DNA of 9,810 nucleotides from contig DATJHM010000298.1 in the NCBI GenBank assembly GCA_035493895.1, positions 1 to 9,810 of the forward strand, read 5' to 3'. The position numbers and the translations under genes were made by a program. The notes beneath the pieces are model-generated. The model made no database searches and was not told where the DNA came from. It was given only the letters and a program-made list of their open reading frames with translations. This DNA comes from DATJHM01 sp035493895. GTDB taxonomy: Bacteria; Chloroflexota; Ktedonobacteria; Ktedonobacterales; Ktedonobacteraceae. Position 1 is the first letter of the stretch. Each line of letters begins with the position of its first letter. This document shows positions 1-5,657 of this stretch, piece after piece.

Positions 1-44
1 ATCTCGCCCTCTACCTGCTTCTCGAGCGCGTACGAGGGCGAGAT
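1..44. repeat. Inverted repeat, 11-bp stem
   Basis: Bases 1-11 (atctcgccctc) are perfectly complementary to bases 34-44 (gagggcgagat), leaving a 22-nt loop. The right arm runs directly into the GC-rich box of repeat copy 1, so this may be the outer boundary of that element. It lies about 200 bp beyond the 3' end of the NagB-like gene. It has no T-tract on either side, so a role as an intrinsic terminator is not supported. Sequence to the left of base 1 is not available, so the structure could be longer. Confidence 0.6.
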
Positions 45-97
45 GGCCGGTGGGGGACGGGGACGCTCTTGCGCTCTGGCTCCAGAGCGTCCCTACT
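34..97 (+). repeat. Dispersed GC box plus hairpin element, copy 1
   Basis: This copy consists of a GC-rich box (34-66, core gatggccggtgggggacg) that overlaps a hairpin with a 10-bp stem, 60-69 (gggacgctct) pairing with 84-93 (agagcgtccc), around a 14-nt loop. The hairpin is followed by ctact. The box is nearly identical to the reverse complement of 5547-5577 and clearly related to the tandem unit at 9607-9791. The order box, hairpin, CTAC is the same in all three copies when they are oriented alike. Its position downstream of nagB resembles REP/BIME-type intergenic repeats. No protein-coding content is supported. Confidence 0.65.
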
Positions 98-124
98 GAG
101 CCGGGTGAGCGCGGTGAAAAGAAG

Positions 125-200
125 CCATGACGTTTGGCAGACCAATACGAAAATGATGCGAGATTCTCCTTCTTTCCATGACATTGCAGACCAACCACGC
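125..200 (+). repeat. Short imperfect direct repeats with a GCAGACCA core
   Basis: Two imperfect copies lie 51 bp apart. The first (125-149) reads ccatgacgtttggcagacca followed by atacg. The second (176-200) reads ccatgacattgcagaccaac followed by cacg. A third, related copy sits at 5605-5628 next to repeat copy 2 and shares the 12-mer tttggcagacca exactly with the first. All lie in non-coding DNA beside the GC-box elements, but their orientation relative to the box differs between loci. They may be remnants of a separate short repeat family or a binding motif; the function is unknown. Confidence 0.45.
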
Positions 201-250
201 CTCTCCGAGTTTGATATGAACGACCCTTTACCGTCCTTCGTCCGCTTCAT

Positions 251-1018
251 TTAAAGCAACGCGGAAGAATCGCCATCCAGATAGAGGGTACAATTCGCCT
301 GCCGACGTAGAATGCTCGCCGGGCACGCTGTCGAGATAGCTCCTTGCAGCGTCTGTTGCACAGCATTGCGTTTGGTTTCCCCCGGCACCATGCAAAACAG
401 AGCCTTCCCAGCCAGCAAAGCCGGAATTGTCAGGGTGATCGCATGCGTGGGGACGAGATCCAGACGGCTAAAACAGCCATCATTGACCTGCTGTTGCCGC
501 GCGGCCAGCTCCAATTCGACGGACTTCACGAGCTGCGGATCAGCAAAATCGGCAACCGGGGGATCATTAAAGGCAATATGCCCGTTCTCACCAATCCCCA
601 GACAAACGATATCTATGGGGGCGGCGCGCAGGAGATCGGCATAGCGCCGACATTCCGTTTCGAGATCCCCGGTGCTCTCAATCAGATGCACCTGTCCCGG
701 TTTCACAAGATCGAACAATCGCTCGGAGAGAAAGCGACCAAAGCGCTGAGGGGCATCGGACGATAAGCCAATATACTCATCCATATGAAATACGACGACG
801 CGGGACCAATCAATGCCCTCAGTCTGGCTCAACGTTTGCAGGAACTCATTTTGCGAGGGCGCGGCGGCAAAGATCATGCGTACCTGCAGCTGTTGTGCCA
901 GCAGCTCACGCATGCGCACTCCAACCGCATACCCTGCTGCTGCCCCGAGCGATTGGCGGTTCTGATAAATCGCGACGTGTAACTGATCTGCGATCAGCGT
1001 CTGAACTGGCGTTTCCAT
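251..1018 (-). CDS. nagB: NagB-like glucosamine-6-phosphate deaminase
   Basis: This is a 255-residue cytoplasmic protein of the glucosamine-6-phosphate deaminase/isomerase family, which converts GlcN-6-P to fructose-6-P and ammonia. Visible family motifs are AAAPSQNEFL (51-60), FHMDEYIGL (77-85, D80 matching E. coli D72) and GIGENGHIAFNDPP (141-154, with H147 matching the catalytic H143). Two catalytic positions differ from E. coli: N145 stands where D141 is expected and D152 where E148 is expected. That pattern fits a divergent NagB-like subfamily as I recall it. Near the C-terminus, LRRQ has Gln240 where many relatives have His. The length is close to the usual 240-270. The start is ATG; a purine-rich AGGAAA lies about 12 nt upstream. 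The gene is last in the symporter-epimerase-deaminase operon, 39 bp after the epimerase. The family assignment is secure, but the exact substrate is less so, and the symbol is by homology only. Confidence 0.85.
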   Translation of the reverse strand: METPVQTLIADQLHVAIYQNRQSLGAAAGYAVGVRMRELLAQQLQVRMIFAAAPSQNEFLQTLSQTEGIDWSRVVVFHMDEYIGLSSDAPQRFGRFLSERLFDLVKPGQVHLIESTGDLETECRRYADLLRAAPIDIVCLGIGENGHIAFNDPPVADFADPQLVKSVELELAARQQQVNDGCFSRLDLVPTHAITLTIPALLAGKALFCMVPGETKRNAVQQTLQGAISTACPASILRRQANCTLYLDGDSSALL

Positions 1019-1057
1019 TGTCTCTGCGTACCATTTCCTTTCATCTCTAGCTCGCTA

Positions 1058-2380
1058 TCAGGCCTGTTGCTGCAATAATTCAAGGATTAACAGCAGATTG
1101 CGCACGATATGATAGGGATCTTTGACGGGCAATGCGACCACTTTCTCTATGGGCTTCCCCTGCCTATCACGAATTTGAATCCATTCGCCAATCTGTGCAT
1201 CCGGATTGGGGAACGTCGCGAACACATAAGCATGGGCACGCTCGTGTAAAGCAAGAAACGCCTCGTCCCCGGTCAGATGATAGGCGAGGAGCGTACTATA
1301 CAACGCTTCGGAGTGCGGCCACCACAATTTCGTATCCCACGTGTCAAGTACCAGACGCTCATACACATCCCCCGTCGTCGCGCCCCTCGGCTTGCCTCCC
1401 TCGCGATCCACATAGCGCAACAAGCCGCCGTATTCCTGATCCCAGCCAACGGCGAACGCTTTCGCCACCGCCTGCGCCGCTCGTTGCACCCATTCCTGCT
1501 GCCCCTGCGTTACGGCTTCGTGCATTACAAACCACATACTCTCAATGGTATGCCCGGGCGTGACATGTCTGGACAGCACGGAATCCGCCGCAGGTTCTTG
1601 CAATGGCAGCATTTCGGCGATGAGACCATCGGGTTGATAGAAGCGCTGCATAATTTCTTGCATATACGCCGCGCTCATGCGGCGCAGTTCCGCGGCCTGG
1701 GGATGCTGAAACACTTCCAGCGCTCCTGCCAGTTCCTGCGTCACATTTAACATGATCATCGGCACACTGTGCGCTCTAAAACCAGCTGGCACCGGATAGG
1801 GATCGCTGCGTATTGCCCCGGCGGCAATTCTCTGCACGATACGCTTGCACAAAACTAACGCTCGCTCAAGCACCTGCTCATTCCGCGTGACCCGCGCATA
1901 TTCGGCAAAACCCAGCGTCACAAAGCAATCGGCGAAAAAGCTCGTGTCAAAACCTTTGCCCGGTACCGGCTCTTTCTTGTTCCCATAACGATCCAGCAAA
2001 AATGCACAGTTGCCGTTCTCCAGAAACGCGTGGCGACTGACAAACTCTACTCCCTGCCCGGCAAACGCCAGCAATCGCTCTGCATCCTGCCGCACAATCC
2101 CTCTGCGGCTGAGATCGGCCAGACGCGCAAGCAGCCAGATCACTCTTCCCTGTGACCAGATATACTTATCGGTACTGACAAGCTGTACGCCCAGGTTATC
2201 AAAACAGGTAAAATATCCCCCCTGCTCCGTATCAATACCGCGCTCCAACCAGAATGGCAGTATCACGGTTTCAAGATGCTCCTGGTAAACGTGTCGTAAT
2301 GTCTGGGGGTCATAGCTAGTCAATGTGTTACCTCGGTTCTTTATGTCTATATGATGGAGAGAGATGACCTGAGAGGACAT
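1058..2380 (-). CDS. N-acylglucosamine 2-epimerase (AGE) family protein
   Basis: This AGE-family (alpha/alpha)6-barrel sugar epimerase has 440 residues from the chosen ATG. Such enzymes interconvert C2 epimers, for example ManNAc/GlcNAc or, in relatives, mannose/glucose-type sugars. Signature segments, numbered from this ATG, are KYIWSQGR (72-79), PGHTIESMW (275-283, carrying H277, a likely catalytic His), WWPHSEAL (353-360) and KDPYHIVRN (420-428, H424 as the second likely catalytic His). ATG 2380 is preferred because GGAGAGG lies just upstream. The reading frame is open to a TTG at 2404, and a TTG at 2323 preceded by GAGGT would give a protein of about 421 residues, closer to the usual family size of roughly 390-420. 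The gene sits between the symporter (46 bp away) and the NagB-like gene (39 bp away), which suggests amino-sugar processing. The true substrate cannot be read from sequence. Confidence 0.87.
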   Translation of the reverse strand: MSSQVISLHHIDIKNRGNTLTSYDPQTLRHVYQEHLETVILPFWLERGIDTEQGGYFTCFDNLGVQLVSTDKYIWSQGRVIWLLARLADLSRRGIVRQDAERLLAFAGQGVEFVSRHAFLENGNCAFLLDRYGNKKEPVPGKGFDTSFFADCFVTLGFAEYARVTRNEQVLERALVLCKRIVQRIAAGAIRSDPYPVPAGFRAHSVPMIMLNVTQELAGALEVFQHPQAAELRRMSAAYMQEIMQRFYQPDGLIAEMLPLQEPAADSVLSRHVTPGHTIESMWFVMHEAVTQGQQEWVQRAAQAVAKAFAVGWDQEYGGLLRYVDREGGKPRGATTGDVYERLVLDTWDTKLWWPHSEALYSTLLAYHLTGDEAFLALHERAHAYVFATFPNPDAQIGEWIQIRDRQGKPIEKVVALPVKDPYHIVRNLLLILELLQQQA

Positions 2381-2426
2381 CGCCTCTCCATGCTCAATAA
2401 ACAATGCAGCCCTGCGTCAATCCACG

Positions 2427-3938
2427 CTAGGGGAGACTCAGTGCCTCTGCGTCCTGAACGATCGCGACGTTTTCGTTCTCTGCGCTCAAGGTCTCGATCA
2501 GCGCTTCCGCCTCAGGCTTGACCTGCTTCGTTGCCAGACCAATCCCAATATAGAGAATCACTGATACAAGTACAGGAATACCAACGGTCGCGGCCACATC
2601 ATTAGTGATGCCATATTTGATCAGGGCAAATGCCAGAATACCACCTGCCCATGAGGTAATCGCGGCAGTGGGCCCGCAGCGCTTGAAGGTCGGCAAAAGT
2701 CCAAATAGCATGGGAATGGAGATAGGCCCAACCAGTGCGCCGAACCATGTCACGATCAGTCCAATCACGCCCCCAAACGAATCCGCTTTCACGGCCACAA
2801 CCATACTGATTGCGGTAAAGATCAGGGTCGTGATGCGCGCGGCCTGCAATGTGCCACGTGTGGAAAGATTGCTCAGCTTCTTTGAGATCGCTGGCAGAAT
2901 GTCCCCGGTAACCACTGCCGAGATGGCGTTGGCATCCGACGAGGTCATGGCCATTGTATGCGCAAACATGCCTGCGAGCACAAATCCGACTAATCCGTTG
3001 GGCAACAGTGAGTGTGCCATGATGGCGTAGGATTGCGAAGGATCGGCCATATGCGGAAAGAGCAGCGGTGCCGCCCACATGGGGTAGAAGAGCACAATCG
3101 GCCAGACAAGATAGAGCGCGGCGGACAGTAACGCGGCCCAGCGCGCCTGTTTCCCACTGGGGGACGCAATATAGCGCTGCGCCAGATTCCAGGTGCCGCC
3201 ATTGTAACTCAAGAAGTCGATCAGCAGATAGGCAAGCACAAACCAGACGGTGTACGGTCCCCCGAAGAGCGCATGATTGCTCGCAGGCAACCGCGTCCAT
3301 ATGCTCCCTAACGCGCTCACGCCTCCCAGTTTCGCCAGGACAATCACAAACAGGGTAATCCCCGCAATCAGTTGGACGATAAACTGCGCGAAATCCGTCA
3401 GAGCATCTGCCCAGAGACCTCCAATGGTCACATAGATCAGCGAAACTCCTCCCGTTAACACAATCCCGACAATCAACGGCAAGTTTGTGAATACGTTGAG
3501 AATAATGGCCATCGCGGACCACTTCGCGCCAACGTCAAACACTTTGAGCAACGCACCACTCCAGGCCAAAATTTGTTGCGTCGGCACATTGTAGCGTGTC
3601 GCGAGATATTGCATTGGCGAAATAATGTGCAGCTTCATTCTCAGCCGCGACCAGCGCGGCGCTATAATAAATGCTCCCACCAGGACCGCGATCGTGACGG
3701 GCAGGGCCCACCAGACGTAGAGTGTGAAGCCATATGTGTATGCAATTGCTGCATACCCAACAAAAACCGCAGAACTATAACCGGACATATGATGCGATAT
3801 TCCGGACAACCACCACGGCATACGCCCACCCGCTGTAAAATAATCGCTTGCATCATGAACCCGACGATGTGACCACAAACCGATTCCGACCATAAGGAGA
3901 AAATAGAGTCCGAGGACGATCCAATCAAGTGCTGACAT
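2427..3938 (-). CDS. Sodium:solute symporter (SSS family)
   Basis: This 503-residue integral membrane protein has about 13 hydrophobic segments, fitting the SSS/SGLT-like LeuT fold. The N-terminal helix (4-22) is followed by the family motif DASDYFTAGGRMPWWLSG (29-46), then HHMSGYSSAVFVGYAA (49-64). NLAQRY (251-256) and FAHTMAMTSSDANAIS (325-340, ending a helix near TGDI at 344-347) are further family landmarks. The charged tail from about 471 is cytoplasmic in appearance. ATG 3938 is preceded by GGAGG with 9-nt spacing. It is the first gene of the operon, directly downstream of the promoter and LacI-type operator, so it probably imports the sugar used by the epimerase and deaminase. By alignment from memory, the first Na2-site serine on TM8 is Ala330 here, so coupling to Na+ is inferred from family only. 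Sialic acid, ManNAc or a neutral hexose are all possible substrates. Confidence 0.88.
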   Translation of the reverse strand: MSALDWIVLGLYFLLMVGIGLWSHRRVHDASDYFTAGGRMPWWLSGISHHMSGYSSAVFVGYAAIAYTYGFTLYVWWALPVTIAVLVGAFIIAPRWSRLRMKLHIISPMQYLATRYNVPTQQILAWSGALLKVFDVGAKWSAMAIILNVFTNLPLIVGIVLTGGVSLIYVTIGGLWADALTDFAQFIVQLIAGITLFVIVLAKLGGVSALGSIWTRLPASNHALFGGPYTVWFVLAYLLIDFLSYNGGTWNLAQRYIASPSGKQARWAALLSAALYLVWPIVLFYPMWAAPLLFPHMADPSQSYAIMAHSLLPNGLVGFVLAGMFAHTMAMTSSDANAISAVVTGDILPAISKKLSNLSTRGTLQAARITTLIFTAISMVVAVKADSFGGVIGLIVTWFGALVGPISIPMLFGLLPTFKRCGPTAAITSWAGGILAFALIKYGITNDVAATVGIPVLVSVILYIGIGLATKQVKPEAEALIETLSAENENVAIVQDAEALSLP

Positions 3939-3993
3939 CTAGAAGGGCCTCCATTCCAATCACGGTAACACAAATACAATGGACAGCAGAACA

Positions 3994-4008
3994 TTCTCGG
4001 AACGAGAA
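3994..4008. promoter_or_regulatory. Perfect inverted repeat in the operon leader
   Basis: The sequence ttctcg-gaa-cgagaa is a perfect 6-bp inverted repeat with a 3-nt centre. It lies 56 bp upstream of the symporter start and within the predicted 5' leader. It does not match the LacI-type operator at 4073-4086, so it could be a site for another regulator, a small RNA hairpin, or chance. Confidence 0.3.
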
Positions 4009-4072
4009 ATAATAGACCGTTACACGCCGTCGTGCGAGGCAGACACGCAGCAATGTCTTGTCACGTTGCCTT

Positions 4073-4086
4073 TGAAAGCGGTTTCA
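4073..4086. promoter_or_regulatory. LacI/GalR-type (cre-like) operator
   Basis: TGAAAGCGGTTTCA is a near-perfect palindrome with the central CG typical of LacI/GalR operators, and it fits the published Bacillus cre consensus TGNAANCGNTNNCA at every fixed position. It lies in the divergent region between the symporter operon and the LacI-family gene, about 19-32 bp downstream of the predicted operon start point (near 4105). Binding there would block initiation or early elongation. The adjacent LacI-family protein is the obvious ligand. That pairing is inferred. Confidence 0.7.
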
Positions 4087-4111
4087 GAAATATATTCATG
4101 AAAGTAATCAA

Positions 4112-4140
4112 ACTGTACCATCCCAATCACTGCTTGTCAA
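4112..4140 (-). promoter_or_regulatory. Sigma70-like promoter of the symporter operon
   Basis: On the minus strand a perfect TTGACA -35 (4135-4140) is separated by 17 nt from TACAGT (4112-4117), which matches 4 of 6 bases of the TATAAT consensus. The start point would be near 4105, giving a leader of about 165 nt before the symporter ATG. The leader would contain both the cre-like operator and the 3994-4008 inverted repeat. Confidence 0.5.
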
Positions 4141-4233
4141 TGCCTATCACTGGCGATATACCGGGACAAAAAGAGACGCTGCCTGCTACAAACGGCTTGC
4201 GCTGATTTTGCTCACCAAAACGTCTATCCTCTC

Positions 4234-4261
4234 TTGATTCTCTTGCAATATGCGATACAAT
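4234..4261 (+). promoter_or_regulatory. Candidate promoter of the LacI-family gene
   Basis: TTGATT (4234-4239) and TACAAT (4256-4261) are separated by 16 nt, a reasonable sigma70-like pair, with a predicted start near 4268. This would leave almost no leader for the TTG at 4281, and so favours a downstream ATG such as 4305 as the translation start. The rest of the divergent region between 4141 and 4233 shows no clear element. Confidence 0.4.
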
Positions 4262-4304
4262 AGGCAAGGAAACCTTACGGTTGAGCGCCAGAGGCCAGAA
4301 GCGC

Positions 4305-5435
4305 ATGGTTGCATATCTATATCAAACGAGGAAGATGGTACGTGTTATGACGGAGCAAGCGAATAAATCAGACGAGCTAACGCTGCCTCAGGAAGAGGAA
4401 GCTGCGACGATTGATGATGTTGCGCGCATGGCGGGCGTTTCTCCGGCCACGGTCTCACGCGTCCTGAACAAACGACAAATCGTCACGGAGACCACACGCC
4501 GCCGCGTCCTGGATGCGATCGCGCAATTGAACTACCAGCCGAATTCGCTGGGCCGCAATCTTGCTACTCGTCGCACACACACGTTCGGTCTGCTTATCGC
4601 CGATATTACCAATCCCTTCTCGGCTGAGGTTGTCCGGGGCATCGAAGAGACGATGCATGCCCAGGATATGTCTCTACTCCTGCATGATACGCTGGAGGAC
4701 AGCAAACGAGAGACGCAGGCATTAAGGCTGCTCGGTGAGGGACAGGTTGACGGATTAATCCTGTGTTCTCCACTCCTCTCTCCCCAAAAACTCCTCTCGC
4801 TCATCCGGCCCGGTCTCCCTCTCGTGCTCATCAATCGTCTCCCGATCGCGAGCAGTGTGGGCACGGTTGAAATTGATCAGGAAGCGGGCGTACGAGCGGC
4901 CATGCAGCATCTGGTGGATCTGGGACATCGCCAGATTGCGCATATCGGCGGCATAGCGGACTCACAGGTGTATCAACGCCGTATTGTTGCCTATCGCACG
5001 GCGGCTGAAGAAGCGGGCATTGAGATCGCCGAGCATGCTATTTTGCCTTCCCCACCCACCATCGAGGGAGGATGGAAGGCCACACATCAACTGTTACAGG
5101 ATACAGCCTTGTCGAATCCCCCCACTGCCCTGCTCGCGTATAACGATCTGGTCGCAATGGGAGCCCTGGTTGCCGCACAGGAAGAGGGAATCGCCGTTCC
5201 CGCACAACTCTCGATCATCGGCTATGATAACATCCCCTACTCTGCCCTGACCCATCCTGCTCTGACGACGCTACAACAGCCAGCTCGTCTGCTAGGAGAA
5301 CGAGCCGCCTCCCTGCTGATCACCTATCTCCAGAATCACACCCTGCCACAGGATACGCCCGCCTTTGTTCGCCTCACACCCACACTCATCGTCCGCGCTT
5401 CCACAGCTCCCGCAAATCATACACGCCACCCATAA
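4305..5435 (+). CDS. LacI/GalR-family transcriptional regulator
   Basis: This DNA-binding repressor has a LacI-type helix-turn-helix (ATIDDVARMAGVSPATVSRV) starting about 34 residues after the chosen ATG, followed by the hinge region (LNYQPNSLGRNLATRRT) and a periplasmic-binding-protein-like effector domain. That domain begins at FGLLIADITNPFSAEVVRGIE and contains VDGLILCSP, HLVDLGHRQIAHIGG and LSIIGYDNIPYSALTHPALTT, all typical of the family. The frame opens at a TTG (4281). ATG 4305 has AGAGG 10 nt upstream; ATGs at 4335 and 4347 are also possible and would shorten the unusually long, acidic N-terminal lead. It is divergent from the symporter operon, with a cre-like operator in the shared region, so local control of that operon by an imported sugar or its metabolite is likely. 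Confidence 0.88.
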   Translation: MVAYLYQTRKMVRVMTEQANKSDELTLPQEEEAATIDDVARMAGVSPATVSRVLNKRQIVTETTRRRVLDAIAQLNYQPNSLGRNLATRRTHTFGLLIADITNPFSAEVVRGIEETMHAQDMSLLLHDTLEDSKRETQALRLLGEGQVDGLILCSPLLSPQKLLSLIRPGLPLVLINRLPIASSVGTVEIDQEAGVRAAMQHLVDLGHRQIAHIGGIADSQVYQRRIVAYRTAAEEAGIEIAEHAILPSPPTIEGGWKATHQLLQDTALSNPPTALLAYNDLVAMGALVAAQEEGIAVPAQLSIIGYDNIPYSALTHPALTTLQQPARLLGERAASLLITYLQNHTLPQDTPAFVRLTPTLIVRASTAPANHTRHP

Positions 5436-5486
5436 TCCAACCCTCTTTACCCCCATCAGGCATTGACCCTCTCGAAGAAACAGAAC

Positions 5487-5577
5487 AGGTAGGGGCAGCG
5501 CTTTATGCCTGCCCGGTGGCGGCCGCGATTCCGTTCGAAGGACACTGCGCCCCCGTCCCCCACCGGCCATCTCCCCC
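5487..5577 (-). repeat. Dispersed GC box plus hairpin element, copy 2
   Basis: This element fills most of the 222-bp gap between the convergent LacI-family and kinase-TIR genes. On the plus strand it starts aggtag, then has a hairpin with stem 5493-5498 (gggcag) pairing with 5509-5514 (ctgccc) and loop cgctttatgc. After 32 nt comes the GC-rich box in reverse complement (5547-5577), near-identical to that of copy 1. The 10-nt loop is identical to that at 9595-9604, while the stem differs and remains fully paired. A tttggcagacca repeat follows at 5613-5624. No ORF here is credible. No typical U-tract terminator was seen for either flanking gene. Confidence 0.65.
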
Positions 5578-5604
5578 TTCTCGAGCACATTTCCATAACA
5601 GACA

Positions 5605-5628
5605 CCATAAACTTTGGCAGACCACTAC
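5605..5628 (+). repeat. Third copy of the GCAGACCA-type short repeat
   Basis: The segment reads ccataaactttggcagacca followed by ctac. It shares tttggcagacca exactly with 133-144 and resembles the 176-200 copy. It lies 30 bp from the stop codon of the kinase-TIR gene. Its recurrence beside a second GC-box element suggests the two repeat types travel or act together, although their relative orientation is reversed here. Confidence 0.4.
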
Positions 5629-5657
5629 ACCAAAACATGAACTATTTCAGGGGAAAC

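Noticed and set aside
11..254. Overlapping ORFs of 61 and 79 codons at the left end
   Set aside because: Both run through the hairpin and GC-box repeat, lack ribosome binding sites, and have no recognisable domain.
2381..2404. TTG at 2404 as start of the epimerase
   Set aside because: It adds eight residues without a clear ribosome binding site, whereas ATG 2380 has GGAGAGG just upstream.
2602..3522. 306-codon minus-strand ORF inside the symporter
   Set aside because: It is a shifted-frame shadow of a clear SSS gene, rich in Cys, His and Arg with no domain pattern.
251..3938. Naming the operon as sialic acid catabolism
   Set aside because: SSS transporters, AGE epimerases and NagB do occur in such loci, but NanA lyase and NanK are absent, so the substrate cannot be assigned.
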